NCBI GenBank assembly: GCA_039720395.1
Contig: CM077823.1
Span: 11,364,107 to 11,428,106, forward strand
Reading direction: 5' to 3'
DNA length: 64,000 nt
Source of the DNA: Liquidambar formosana
Taxonomy: Eukaryota > Streptophyta > Magnoliopsida > Saxifragales > Altingiaceae
In this document: positions 1 to 12,281 of the stretch, one piece after another
How the letters are laid out: each line of letters begins with the position of its first letter
Position numbering within the stretch: position 1 is the stretch's first letter
The notes under the pieces: model-generated
What the model saw: the letters and a program-made list of their open reading frames with translations, nothing else
The model's database searches: none
Told to the model about the DNA's origin: nothing
Translations under genes and position numbers: made by a program

Positions 1-1108
1 CTTCTAAAGAAAAACTCAACAAAAAACCCTCATATTGTGCTAGGGGGTATGCCGTTAACATTGATATTAAATGACCATTATGCCCATGTATGGGAAAATA
101 ATAAAATATTAGTTTTTGACATTTTTAAATGGTTTTTAAAAACTATTTATGAAATTACCCTTTTACCCCTGACTTAACCCTTAAGCAAAACCATGTTCCC
201 CTTCCCTCCCCCCGTGCTCATGATCCTCACACCTATACACTCTCGTGTCACTGTCCACACCCATTATCGAGTCAGAGTTCACACACCGGCCATCGTTGTC
301 GTCGTCCAACGTCGACGGTTGTCGTCAGCAAACGCTGGCCATGGTCCATCCTACTTTTTTCGCAGCGTCATCGTCCATCTTCCTCACTTTAACTAGGCAT
401 TTCATTTCTCTTTATTTCTCTTTCTTTACCCTTTAATTATTTTTTTCCCTCTTGTGATTGACTGATTCTAAATTGAAAGGGAAGATAAATTGCAATAAAT
501 GCCTATTTGCATTACCCTTATTCCAGTCGTGCAGAACGATTCTTGCAATAGCTTCAACATCCACAATATCACCCTTTTTAAGCTTACCCCTAACAGTAGC
601 CACCTTCTGTAGAAAGTCATCAATAGAATCAAAAGTTGGGAGCTTGTATAGGGTGACCAACAATTTGGCCGGGTAAATTATGCGAGAGTGCAAGAGAGGG
701 GTTGTGCGAGAGTGCGAGAAAGGGGTTATGCGATAGAGGCTGTGTGGGAGAAGGGCTGTGCGAGAAATGGGCTGTGTGTGAGAGAGCGAGGGAGCGAGAG
801 AGGGCTAGAAGATGAAAGACCAGATCTGATCCCCAAACCCGTTGCATCAGATCTTAAAAGAAGAAGAAGAAGGTGAGGTTATTTTCATCTTTTCTGAGTG
901 CTGAGGGTATTATAGTCATAAAAGTAAGTTTTCTTCGTCACGTGCCAATCACGTACGGTTTGGCTGTTAACTTTGCTAATGGATTGTGGACGGAAAGGGG
1001 TATTTTTCAACCCTACACAATATGGGGGGTTTTTTGTTGAGTTTTTTTTTTAGAGTGGGGTATCCTACAAAAAAGGTAACAATAGAGGGGGTTTTTTGCA
1101 TTTTACCC
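1..1108. mobile_element. Terminal-inverted-repeat DNA transposon (MULE-like), left end outside the window
   Basis: The first about 50 bases (CTCAACAAAAAACCC, then CATATTGTG) recur inverted at about 1000-1050 (CACAATATGG, GGTTTTTTGTTGAG). The right arm continues to about 1108, ending in a TTTTGCATTTTACCCT-type sequence, so the matching outer left arm should lie just before base 1. Long arms plus an internal plant gene exon resemble a Pack-MULE. No transposase is visible between the arms, so the copy is non-autonomous. The superfamily call is inferred from arm length and gene capture; a target-site duplication cannot be tested because one end is missing. Confidence 0.6.
516..676 (-). pseudogene. 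NSN1: Captured exon of nucleostemin-like GTPase NSN1 (fragment)
   Basis: The minus strand encodes about 53 residues that I recognise as the C-terminal part of the GTPase region of plant nucleostemin-like NSN1, a nucleolar GTP-binding protein of ribosome biogenesis. Visible blocks include LVTLYKLPTFDS, DDFLQKVATVRGKLKKG and ARIVLHDWN. The reading stops matching at a GTAATG that looks like the original splice donor (511-516), so the exon was probably copied from genomic DNA together with the start of its intron. No start codon context, no GTPase G motifs and no flanking exons are present. It lies inside the inverted-repeat element and is very unlikely to make NSN1. Confidence 0.7.
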
Positions 1109-1417
1109 TATAACTTATATTAACACGTGCTAATGAGAACATAACCATATCTATATATATATATATAGATCAACCAACCAGCGCGATAAGAGTGAGGTTC
1201 TTACCTCATCGAGAGAGCTCCACGAGCTTAGCCAAAAGCCACCAGGCCACAAGCCTACTTCTATCTCTCCTCTTCTCCTTTTCCTTCCTTCTCACTCTCT
1301 CTTTTCTCAAGCTCTCTTTCTCTCTGTATGCCTTTCGGTTAGTTTACACCTTAATGGTGAAAAAATAAAAGGAATAGGAGTATATATTATTCAATCCTTT
1401 TTTTGTTTTTTTTTTTA
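1109..1417. other. Intergenic spacer with a short TA microsatellite
   Basis: No coding signal. A TA run lies near 1152-1168 and a pyrimidine-rich CT stretch near 1260-1325. Nothing else is recognisable. Confidence 0.5.
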
Positions 1418-2412
1418 AGGGTTTGCTACAAAAATATTTTTGAATCAAGAGTGCGAGTACAACAATAGGAGGTACATACTCGATCCATACATATCCACCG
1501 CTACCATGGCACTCAATTTGATAAGAAATTAATCTGCCGTTTTGTCTATACATGTGACAAAAATTAATTAGGGCTTCAAATTTATCCACTAACTGGTAAT
1601 TATCTTGGATTAATTAGGCTAGAACTGGATTAGCAAAAGTAATTGGTAAGACAAGCAACGGTGGTCATTTTCATTCTATTTATATGGGTAGCAGCCAAAA
1701 AGAACACATATATAATCACTCTGTACAGTTAAATCCAAGCATATTTCATGACACCCATACTGTTTACCATGGTGGCATCTGTATGGTCTCATTTTCCTTT
1801 CTTTCTGTTTTTTTTTCTTCTTAGTTTTTTTTTTTTTTTCTTTCTTAGTATTGTGGTCCCATTTATTGTATGATGGTTTTCTAAAGTGGAAATTAACATG
1901 TAAAATATAAGATAAATAATTTGTAAAAGAAAAAAAAATGTCAATTCCACTACAAATGATAGAGATTGTAGATAAATATGATCCTGATTCCTGACGGAGA
2001 AAATAAACATTTGTCCACCCATGCCAGACCAATTCCATTTCCATACCAACTTACTGAGTTTCTCTCCTTCAACAAACCCATGCCAAACGCACCCACACAT
2101 TGGAAACCGTGATTAGGAAAATTAATGACCATGCAGTACTATCATTTCATGACCGTGCATGCCCGGGGATTTTCTTGGAGCACCCCTAATTACAAAATTA
2201 TTTCGTGGGCGCTCTCCATATATGTCCATTTCACGTCCAAATCATGACAGTGCACAAAGTCATTGGGTCTGGGACCACATGAAGCTAGGACTCACTTTGA
2301 TGGTGATCTTCCATGCATGTTGGAAGAAATCAGCTCACTTTCAAGATCTGGGGCCACTCACTGCTCACAAACCTTGCGTATGAGTTTTTGAATTGGATGA
2401 AAAAACAGTCTC
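1418..2412. repeat. Triplicated block, copy A
   Basis: From AGGGTTTGCTACAAAAATAT to about 1805 this matches 4307-4690 and 8025-8410 at roughly 95% by eye. From GACGGAGAAAATAAAC (1993) to 2412 it matches 6437-6900 and 8548-8850. The two sub-blocks are contiguous here, separated by 2 kb of other sequence in copy B, and contiguous with internal deletions in copy C. No convincing protein is encoded; the short open frames are not conserved between copies. Copy A ends abruptly at about 2412, where CACTA-like sequence begins. Confidence 0.85.
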
Positions 2413-3811
2413 ACTGCCACCACAACAAATCAGTCTGGCTTTTGGCGACAAAAGAGTTTGTCGGGAAAGCAACTCCAACCGTTGCTAAAAAGTTTTAACA
2501 ACGAAAAAATTTCATTGTCACGTCGTGGCAAAAAGATTATTATCAACAAAACTCTGTGTTCGTTGCCAAAAAGAAACGATATTATTGACAAAAAAAATTT
2601 CGTCACCCATTAATTGATAGTGACAAAAAAATATCGTTGGAAAATTGAATCATATTGGTCGCTAATCATAAAATTTTGATGCTAAAAACTATGAAAATAT
2701 TAACAAAAAAAATATCCATTTAGCGACAATTTGCTATTTCGTCGCCCATAATCACCCTTTACCAAAAAATGAATTAGATGCCAAATTGAATAATATTCGT
2801 CGCTAAAAAGTAAAAAGGTCAACATTAAATCATCAATTGGCGACAAAAGTATTTTGTTGGCAAAACAAAAATATTGTCTACAAATTACTTTTGTCGATAA
2901 AAAGTAAAATAGTTAACATAAAAGCATCAATTAGCGACAAAACTATTTTGTTGGCAAAACAAAAATATTGTTTACAAATTACTTTTGTTGATAAAAATAT
3001 TTCAAACATTATTCACGACCAAATTATTTCATTGCTACAATTGGTCACCAAATAGGGATCCTATTAGTTAAAAAATAAATTCTTTGCAAATTGCCTTTAA
3101 AAATGATTTGCAATGAAATAAATTTGTTGCGAATATTACTCCAAATTAGAATTCTATTGGCTACGAAACAATTGTCATTAAAAAGGTCTCCAAAAAAACA
3201 TATCATTGGCAACGATAAAATTATTTTGTTGCCAATTAGATTCCACCCTCAATGAAAAGATCATATTAGGGATGAAATAATTGGTTGCCAAATACCTATA
3301 TAACATGGTTATAAATCATAACTTGATTGCAAAATACTTGTATAACCAAATTACAAATAAATTTGCACCATCCAAATAATTAGATTAAGCCTAGTGTTGA
3401 TACAAATATTAATTCCAAATTACATTAAAAAAAATGTTTAAAAATTGCAGTGTTAATAAAAACACAAACCAAATCCTCTAAAAGAATAAGCAAAATGGGA
3501 AAAACACTCCAAATGCTAAGCTAACATACGCGAGCAATCAGTCTCAAATGTTTCAAATCTGCAAAATAAAACAAAGCAAATATTAATATATTCTGAATTT
3601 AGAATTATGTATAAAAATAAGTCATACGTTAGATTTGGGACTCTTTAGTGAAAACTACATTTCTCCAAGTCATGTGAGTATTTTACTATACTATTTTTAC
3701 ATTTTATAAGCAAAAAAAAAAGAAGAAAAAACTAAATTTATTTGAAATAAGAGAATTACAACTTACAATTACCTATCAACAAGAAGACCAACATATCTAT
3801 GCTACTTCTAA
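2413..3811. mobile_element. CACTA-like element remnant with subterminal repeats
   Basis: The sequence begins CACCACAACAAATC, close to a CACTA terminus, exactly where copy A loses similarity to copies B and C. It is followed by many copies, in both orientations, of a short motif of the TTGGCGACAAAA / CGTCGCTAAAAAG type between about 2440 and 3260. Dense short subterminal repeats are typical of CACTA (EnSpm) ends. The opposite terminus is not seen; the segment ends where copy B begins. No transposase is visible. The superfamily is inferred from end sequence and repeat style. Confidence 0.5.
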
Positions 3812-4700
3812 ACTCACCAATTGATTGACAAGAAAAGAGAGCGGCGGAAGCAGATGAAAATGTTAGCAGCTTTGGAGATGTGAGGGAGAGCAAGAGCAAA
3901 CAGAGTCCAAAAACAAATTCATTCCTATTTTTCTCTTTTCAACCACCCACTCAAGCTTGCCTTGAGTAGTAAGTTCTTTGTCGTCTTTTTTGTTTCGAGA
4001 AGGCATGGATGGGAGCAGTTGGACAAAAATTAACCCTTCGTTTCTCTCGCACGTGTAAACTAGGGATGCTCATAAACATGATAAATGGCACTGTTTTCAG
4101 TCTACAGTGGAGAGACGGGCAAGTAATCTCAGCTAAAATGCACAAAAGGGCCAAAAAACCAAAAAATAAAAAATCTGTAGAAATAATGAAAAAGGATGAC
4201 AAAGGGTATAAGAGGGTATAAGAAGGGTAAATAGGGAAATGCACTATTGAATCAACAATAAATAGTGCTTTATTCCCTTTTCTTATATGGATAAAATTTT
4301 TTTCTTAGGGTTTGCCACAAAAATATTTTTGAATCAAAAGTACGAGTACAACAATAGAAGGTACATACTCGATCCTTACATATCCACCGCTACCATGGCA
4401 CTCAATTGATAAGAAATTAATCTGCCGTTTTGTCTATACACGTGACAAAAATTGATTAGGGCATCAAATTTATCCACTAACTGGTAATTATCTTGGATTA
4501 ATTAGGCTAGAACTGGATTAGCAAAAGTAATTGGTAAGACAAGCAACTGTGGTCATTTTCATTCTATTTATATGGGTATCAGCCAAAAAGAACACATATA
4601 TAATCACTCTGTACAGTTAAATCCACGCATATTTCATGACACCCATACTGTTTACCATGGTGGCATATATATGGTCTCATTTTCCTTTATTTTTTTTTTC

Positions 4701-4817
4701 TTTCTTAGTATTGTGGTCCCATTTATTGTATGATGGTTTTCTAAAGTGGAAATTAACATGTAAAATATAAGATAAATAATGGGACCACAATACTAAGAAA
4801 ACCATCATACAATAAAT
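4701..4817. repeat. Shuffled inverted repeat inside copy B
   Basis: Bases 4701-4720 and 4721-4737 recur as exact reverse complements at 4781-4800 and 4801-4817. The two pieces sit in the opposite order from a simple palindrome. Copies A and C have only the forward version or lack it. Confidence 0.75.
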
Positions 4818-4881
4818 TGGACCACAATACCAATTCAACCACTTTCTTTCTTTCTTAGAAGTAAAATTGCATGTTAAGAGC

Positions 4882-4920
<39 letters not shown>

Positions 4921-5734
4921 GAGAAAAGGTATATATGAGTTGATCAATGTGAATTTTGAAGCCTCGAAGGACCCATGCAATCACAACTCAGCCCAATGCA
5001 AAACAAGAGCCAATGCACATAAGTGCACGTTCAATGCACGCGCAATGCACGTACGTGCATGCCCCATATTTGAGATTTTAAGACTTCTACTTGCAATCTT
5101 GGGATTAAATTAACATTGGCATATCCTAAAAAATGTTAGGTGTAGTAAGTAAAATATATGTGGTGTTAAGTGTAATGAAAATATTGTTGAAATAATTCAT
5201 ATGGCAATACATCCCAACATTGTAGTATAGCACCAAAGCTACTTACAGTAGACACAAGCTCGTGCTACATAGGGGCACTGAAACGATATATAAGAGGAAT
5301 TTTTTATTTTTTTATTTTTATTATTATTTTTTTCTGGTCAAGAATAGAAGTAGATTGAAGGTAACCATAACATTATATTTAAGGCTAGAATTCAGCACAC
5401 TCTAGCTTTTAATTAAGCTACCTCTTGGTGGGCTAGCTTCATGTTAATGTGATTAATCAAAATGATACAAATGAACTAGCAAAAAATGCTTTTAGAACAC
5501 AACTGACCTATTTGTTCATCCACTAATTGTTTAATCGAGGAGGCCTAAAAGGTTGATATGTTTTGGCTTTCTCGATGCAGAGGTAGCTACAAAAGGGTTA
5601 TCACTATCAAGTATCAACGCTAAAATGGCTTCATGAACAAACAACGTACCATGTTTGTTACGGAATAATAAATTGACTGCCAAAGATCAGATGGACGATT
5701 GACATTTGTCTAATCACATGTCCAGTCAAAGAGC

Positions 5735-6436
5735 TAGATTCACCTGTTATTAGCTAATTGCAGCAAAGAAGAAATAAAGCAAAGTGCTCATCCCGTCCAC
5801 ATTACAAATATACAATGTATCATAGTTCATTCTTCTTACATAACTATTTTTTCACTACAAGTAGTACTTTTTTTTTTTTTTGAAGAGTGAAATAAAAAGC
5901 TAAACGAGGGAAAAAATAAATTAAAGGCAAAAAAATGGTTGCTTGTAGTCATAGTTTAGGGCTTATAATTTGGGTATTTTTCAGAAAGGAAAAAAGGAAG
6001 AAGAGTAAAATAATACAAGAAGGGTTTAGAGAGAAAAATCAAAAGAGAGCTTGATAAAGGAAAAAAGATTGAAAACTGAAAAGCCAAAAAACACGCACCT
6101 TTTTCCATGGTGGATTAGAAGAAGAAGAAGAAACAGAACATAAGAATCGGAAACAAAAGAGAACTTGAGGAAGAAAAACGATTGAAAAAAGAAGGTACCT
6201 TTTTCAATGGTTGTTTCTCCTGGATTTTCCCCAAACTAGATCTGTTTTGAGGAGAGAGTCCAGCTGTTTCTACTACTGTGAGGGGAGAGAGAAAGAGAGA
6301 TATATATGAAGCGAAAAGGGAAAGGGCAAAAAAAATCTGCAGAGAGCAGATATGACGTTTCGCGTTTTTGACTCTCTCATCTGGTTTTTACGAAAACCGG
6401 CTATGAGGTTAAAATATATAAAAAAAAAACAGGCCC
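5735..6436. other. Copy-B-specific intergenic segment
   Basis: No coding signal. It contains poly-T and purine-rich runs and a CACTACAAGTAGTAC string near 5852, with nothing to show that this is a transposon end. Nothing else is recognisable. Confidence 0.4.
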
Positions 6437-6909
6437 GACGGAGAAAATAAACATTTGTCCACCAATGCGAGACCAATTCCATTTCCATACCAACTTACTG
6501 AGTTTTTTCCCCTTCCATAAAACCTATGGACACAAACCCATGCCAAACGCACCCACACGTTCGAAACCGTGATTAGGAAAATTAATGACCATGCAGTACA
6601 TCATTACATGACCGTGCATGCCAGGGGATTTTCTTAGAGCACCCCTTATTACAAAATTATTTCATGGGCGCTCTCCATATATGTCCATTTCACGTCCAAA
6701 TCATGACAGTGCACAAAAATCGTTGGGTCTGGGACCACATGAAAGCTTAGGCCTCACCTTCATGGTGATCTTCCATGCATGATGAAAGAAATCAGCTCTC
6801 ACTTTCAAGATCTGGGGCCACTCACTGCTCACAAGCCTTGTGTATGAGCTTTTTAGATGGAAAAACAGTCTCACCGCTCTAAGGGATAACGAGGACTGGT
6901 TTGACCAAA

Positions 6910-7222
6910 GAAACACTCAGTAGTTGGTCGGGAAGCAAAGAATGAAAAGGAAATCCTAAATAAGGAGGGAAAAACTATATTAGTAAGAGGAAAAAAAAAA
7001 CTACGATCACATTTTCTCGGAAGCCGAAGAAGTACAGAAATCTCAAAAAAAATCCAAATCCAACCAAATAAGGGCATAATAAAAAACAAAAACAATAACA
7101 GCACCAGTTAAGTAAGAAATAAACGCAAGAGGGGAAAAAGAAAAGCTCACCAATTAGGCATCGATGCAAAGGCTGGACAATTGCACCTTAATATTTTCTG
7201 GGAAGCCAAACAAGGCCCCCCC

Positions 7223-7256
<34 letters not shown>

Positions 7257-7539
7257 AAAAAGGTAGCAGCTTTACATTTCCTATGCAACCAAACAAGTAA
7301 ATAATAAATGATTAAAAAAAAAAAAAAAACACTCACAAGCTGAAGCTTTAAAAAAAAAAAACCCAAGAAAAAGGCACCCGCTTTATGCTTTCTAGGCAAC
7401 CAAACAACAAACAAACAAACAAATAGTAAATAATTAAAAGAAAGTAAAAAGAAAGGGGGAAATGGGGGTAGACAAACCCCATAGGTGGTTGTCAAGGTAT
7501 TGGAAGCTTAGGCGTGGACAAAAAATGAAAAAAAAAACT
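6910..7539. other. Intergenic stretch with homopolymers and reiterated motif
   Basis: It contains C8 followed by A31 at 7216-7254 and several spaced copies of a motif like TTTCTRGGCAACCAAACAA (near 7192, 7273 and 7387). The open frames here are translated homopolymers. No gene is recognised. Confidence 0.4.
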
Positions 7540-10500
7540 CACCAGTTAGATTGACAAGAAAAGAGAGCGGTGGAAGCAGATGAAAATGTTAGGAGCTTTG
7601 GAGGTGTGAGGGAGAGCAAAAGTAAACGGAGTCCAAAAACAAATTCATTCCCATTTTTCTCTTTTCAACCACCCACTCAAGCTTGCTTTGAGTGGTAAGT
7701 TCTCTATCGTCCTTTCTGTTTCGAGAAGGCATGGATGGGAGCAATTGGACAAAAATTAACCCTTCATTTCTCTCGAGCGTGTAAACCAGGGATGCTCATA
7801 AACGTGATAAATGGCACCGTTTTTAGTCTACAGTGGAGAGAGGGGGCAAGTAATCTCAGTTAAAATGCACAAAAGGACCTAAAAACCAAAAAATAAAAAA
7901 TCTGTAGAAATGAATGAAAAAGGATGACAAAGGGTATAAAAAGGGTAAATAAAGAAATGCACTATTGAATCAACAGTAAAGAGTGCCTTATTCCTTTTTC
8001 TAATATAAATAGAAATTTTTTTTTAGGGTTTGCTACAAAAATATTTTTGAATCAAAAGTACGAGTACAACAATATAAGGTACATACTCGATCCATACATA
8101 TCCACCACTATCATGGCACTCAATTGATAAGAAATTAATCTGCCGTTTCGTCTATACACGTGACAAAAATTGATTAGGGCTTCAAATTTATCCACTAATT
8201 GGTAATTATCTTGGATAAATTAGGCTAGAACTGGATTAGCAAAAGTAATTGGTAAGACAAGCAACGGTGGTCATTTTCATTCCATTTATATGGGTATCAG
8301 CCAAAAAGAACACATATAGAATCACTCTGTACAGTTAAATCCAGGCATATTTCATGACACCCATACTGCATGTTTACCATGGTGGCATCTGTATGGTCTC
8401 ATTTTCCTTTCTTTCTGGTTTTTTTTCTTCTTGTGTTTTTTTTCTTTCTTACATGTAAAATATAAGATAAATAATTTGTAAAAGAAAAAAAAATGTCAAT
8501 TCCACTACAAATGATGGAGATTGTAGATAAATATGATCCTGATTCCTGACGGAGAAAATAAACATTTGTCCACCCATGCCAGACCCCTTACTACAAAATT
8601 ATTTCTTGGGCGCTCTCCATATTTGTCCATTTCACGTCCAAATCATGACAGTGCACAAAATCGCTGGGTCTGGGACCACATGAAGCCTAGGCCTCACTTT
8701 CATGGTTATCTTCCATGCATGATGAAAGAAATCAGCTCTCACTTTCAAGATCTGGGGCCACTCACTGCTCACAAACCTTGTGTATGAGTTTTTTAGATGG
8801 AAAAACACTCTCACTGCTCTATGGGATAACGAGGACTGGTTTGACCAAAAAAATATGACCGTAATTTTTAATGAAAGATCACCGTGCATGACCTATCAGC
8901 CATTTTCTTGTGGTAATATAATTTTATGTCGTCCAATATTAATTTTACGGGGGAAATACATGGAGCCGCTCGTGGTGCAAATAATTTTTTTTTTTCATTT
9001 ATTTTTTTTTCCAAATGACAGATATTAAAACCATTAAGTCAGATTAATCTTCATAATGCACAAACCATCCGTAATAATTATGTGCGCATAATGCAAACAA
9101 TTTGAAACATGGGAAAATAACAATTAATTTCCAGTATAAACATGCAGTTTTACTTCTTTCAATCTTTAAGTGATTATACATTTTAAACCAATAAAACCAA
9201 ACCCGTAAAAAGCAACCTCTTATCAATTAAACGACTACCTTCTTGCCAAACTAATTAGGCCACTCATAAGCAAGATCATATAACCAATGGCGGAAAAGAA
9301 AAGGGGGGGGGGGGGGGGGAAGGGGGGCAATTGACTCTCCGATCCTTTCTTTCCTTTTTTTCTTTTTTTGAACTAAATTATAAGTATTTAAAAATTTGAT
9401 CCTATCAATTTTTATTTAACCCCTAAAAAAATTTTATTTTGATCCTTTTATTTATTATTATTTTTTTTTATATCCTATAAAATGTTAAAAAACAAAATCT
9501 CATTGTGATCCACCACCGAGGGAAATTTTTTTCTAAAATATTTATCCTTAATCTTGAATCTTGACCCTAAAAGACTAATGTTGTGACTCTACCGCTGCAA
9601 AGCATGCACAGTTTTGTTGGCTAATTAATCTAGGAGCTGAACTAATACTCCTAGCCCCACAATGGCCAAGCAGAGCATGAGCCTCAGACAAGCACTCAAT
9701 CAGTGGCCTAATGTAGGCATATGGGCACCAAAACGATATATAAGAGCCTTTTTTGTTTTTGTGGTTTTTTTTTTTTTTTTTTTTGGTTGAGAAAAGGTAT
9801 ATATGAGCTGATCAATGTGAATTTCGAAATCCCGAATGACCAATGTGATCACAACTCAGCCCAATGCAAAACAAGAGCCAATGCACGTAAGTGCACGTTC
9901 AATGCATGCGCAACGCACATACGAACACGCCTAATGAACGTACGTGCATGCCCATATTTGAGATTTTAAGACTTCTATTTGCAATCTTGGGGTCAAATTA
10001 ACATTGGTATATCCTAAAAAATATTAGGTGTAATAAGTAAAATATATATATGGTGTTAAATATAATGAAAATATTGCTGAAATAATTCATATGGTAATAC
10101 ATCCCAACATTGTGGTATAGCACCAAAGCTATTTACCGTAAGCACAAGCTCGTGCTACTAAGGGCACTGAAACGATATATAAGAGGTTTTTTTTTTTTTG
10201 TTCTCTTTTTTTTTTTTTGGTCAAGAATAGAAGTAGATTGAAGGTAACCATAACATTATATTTAAGGCTAGAATTCAGCACACTCTAGCTTTTAATTAAG
10301 CTACCTCTTGGTGGGCTAGCTTCATGTTAATGTGATTAATCAAAATGATACAAATGAACTAGCAAAAAATGCTTTTAGAACACAACTGACCTATTTGTTC
10401 ATCCACTAATTGTTTAATCGAGGAGGCCTAAAAGGTTGATATGTTTTGGCTTTCTCGATGCAGAGGTAGCTACAAAAGGGTTATCACTATCAAGTATCGA

Positions 10501-10618
10501 CGCTAAAATGGCTTCATGAACAAACAACGTACCATGTTTGTTACGGAATAATAAATTGACTGCCAAAGATCAGATGGACGATTGACATTTGTCTAATCAC
10601 ATGTCCAGTCAAAGAGAT
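7540..10618. repeat. Triplicated block, copy C
   Basis: It repeats copy B in the order 7540-8020, 8025-8410, 8548-8850 and 9786-10618. A deletion of about 110 bp inside the 8548-8850 part joins GCCAGACC directly to the CCTTACTACAAAATTA segment. The stretch 8850-9785 is not shared and holds a 17-base G run (9303-9319). A GGGCACNRAAACGATATATAAGAG string occurs twice here (9723 and 10164). No protein-coding gene is recognised. Confidence 0.8.
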
Positions 10619-10639
10619 CGTGACCCTTTTTTTTCTTTT

Positions 10640-11090
10640 TTTCTTTTTATTAATAAAAAAATTAAGACCAGATTATTGTCATCACATAAAATACTCTATG
10701 TTCCCCCATTTAATTTATATTTTTAAGATTTTATGAAAAACATTAAAAACAAAATTTATGAAAATTAATTATATAGTCTAGTAGAAAACATTATTCCGGA
10801 CAACTTTATAGAAAGAGTTTTTCCAAAATCTATCATTTAGGTAAACTTTTTAGCAATTTTTCATGAAAAATGAAATAAAGATTGTAAATGGCTAAAAAGT
10901 TTGCTTAAATGATAGATTTTGGAAAAAATTTCTTCTACAAAATTGTTCAAAATAATGTTTTCTAGTGAACAATGCTATTAATTTTCGTAAACACCTTTTA
11001 TATTTTTCATAAAACCTCAAAAAGTGTAAACTAAGGAGGGGCTTTGAGTATTTTATGTGGTGCCAATAGCCTCACTAAAAAAATTATGAG
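10640..11090. mobile_element. Foldback (hairpin) element, copy 1
   Basis: Almost the whole segment is one imperfect palindrome centred near 10865. The left arm has ACATAAAATACTC, CCAAAATCTATCATTTA and AAACTTTTTAGC; the right arm carries their reverse complements. There is no coding capacity. A second member lies at 43000-43415. This is a non-autonomous foldback or long-TIR MITE of unassigned superfamily. Confidence 0.75.
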
Positions 11091-11099
11091 AGTATTCTT

Positions 11100-11645
11100 T
11101 TGGTAAATTATACTTAAAGGTCCAAAGTTTCGATCAAATTTCACTTTAGGTTCAAAGTTTAAATCGCGTCAATTCAATACCCGAATTATTAGTTGAGTTG
11201 TAATTTGAGGTCCACCCTCAAAATTTTATGTATTATCCCTACTTTACCCTTTTTATGAGTTTGAAAACCTTATTTTACCCTAATCAACATTTAATAAATC
11301 TTTTATCTTTTAATCAAATCTAAATCACTTTATCATTAGATTTGTGTTTTGTAAATGAAAAATATAAATGTTTATTAGATGTTGATAAAGGTAATATAGA
11401 GAAAGAAATAAGATAATACTGATTCAGATTTAATTAAAATATAAAAATTTATTAGTTGTTGATAGGGATAAAATAAGGTTTTCAAACCCAAAAAAGGGGT
11501 AAAATAGGACAAATACAGAAAATTTTGACAACAGCCCTCAAATTGCAACTCAATTAATAATTCGGTATTGAATTAACGTGATTTAAACTTTTGCTCTTAA
11601 AATGAAACTTGACCCAAACTTTAAACCTTTAAGTGCAATTTGGAT
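11100..11645. mobile_element. Long-inverted-repeat MITE
   Basis: Arms of about 200 bp face each other around about 11370. The left side has GGTAAATTATAC, TTAAAGGTCCAAAGTTT and TTGAGTTGTAATTTGAGG; the right side has their near reverse complements up to 11645. No protein is encoded. Its outer end resembles that of the next element, so the two may be related or nested. Confidence 0.7.
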
Positions 11646-11877
11646 TGGAATTTGCTCAAGTTGGGGTCTTTAACTTGACGCTCAATTTAACGTTAGATTT
11701 TGGACATGTGGGGGATGCAATTATCAATGGCTAGGCTTCTCTTACAAATGCTAAAGCTTCTTCATCCCAACCATTGATAATTGCATCTACCCACGTGTTT
11801 CGAAATCTAACGCTAAATTGAGCGTCAAGTTGAAGACCCCAACTTGAGCAAATCCAAATCCGTACAATTTACCCTAA
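11646..11877. mobile_element. Short palindromic MITE
   Basis: It reads ATTTGCTCAAGTTGGGGTCT, AACTTGACGCTCAATTTA, then the inverse GAGCGTCAAGTTGAAGACCC and CAACTTGAGCAAAT, with a centre near 11755 and terminal GTACAATTTACC. There is no coding capacity. It is fused to the right end of the preceding element. Confidence 0.75.
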
Positions 11878-12247
11878 TTTTTTCTTAGCTACTAGTAGAC
11901 ATGCATGGTTTGATGGTACCGTAGTGACTTGCACACATGACATGTTGCTTTCCATGCCACGTGTTCACACAGCCCCCTTTCCCCTCATCAACTCATGCCC
12001 CACCATAGATCCATGTTCCTTTTTTCTTTTTTTTGTTTGGGTACTTGGGGGTGTGAACAAAATGCACGTTTTTTGTGTACGTAGATGATAATGATGTAGG
12101 GTTGGTTATGATATCAGGCAAATCAGTCAATCACTTTAGATTCTTAAGTTTTTTAAACCAAGAATGAGGGTCTGAAAATAGTTTTTATCCTTATATAGTA
12201 GGTCTCAATTTTTAATTATGTATGCAAATAAATTTTGTGTAAATTAA

Positions 12248-12281
<34 letters not shown>

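Larger units (their letters stand above)
3812..6909. repeat. Triplicated block, copy B (most complete, rearranged)
   Basis: Parts in order: 3812-4300 matches 7540-8020; 4307-4690 matches copies A and C; 4921-5734 matches 9786-10618; 6437-6909 matches copies A and C. The stretch 5735-6436 is unique to this copy. A 35-base T run lies at 4885-4919. No open frame here resembles a known protein or is kept across copies. I read this as a segmental duplication, later shuffled by indels and insertions, rather than a gene family. Confidence 0.8.

Noticed and set aside
3951..4244. Minus-strand open frame of 97 codons in block copy B
   Set aside because: The equivalent part of copy C (7680-7990) has frame-changing differences and no matching protein, so selection on this frame is not supported.
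7154..7495. 113-codon minus-strand open frame rich in Phe and Leu
   Set aside because: It translates poly-A/poly-T runs; no conserved motif, and it is not kept in the other block copies.
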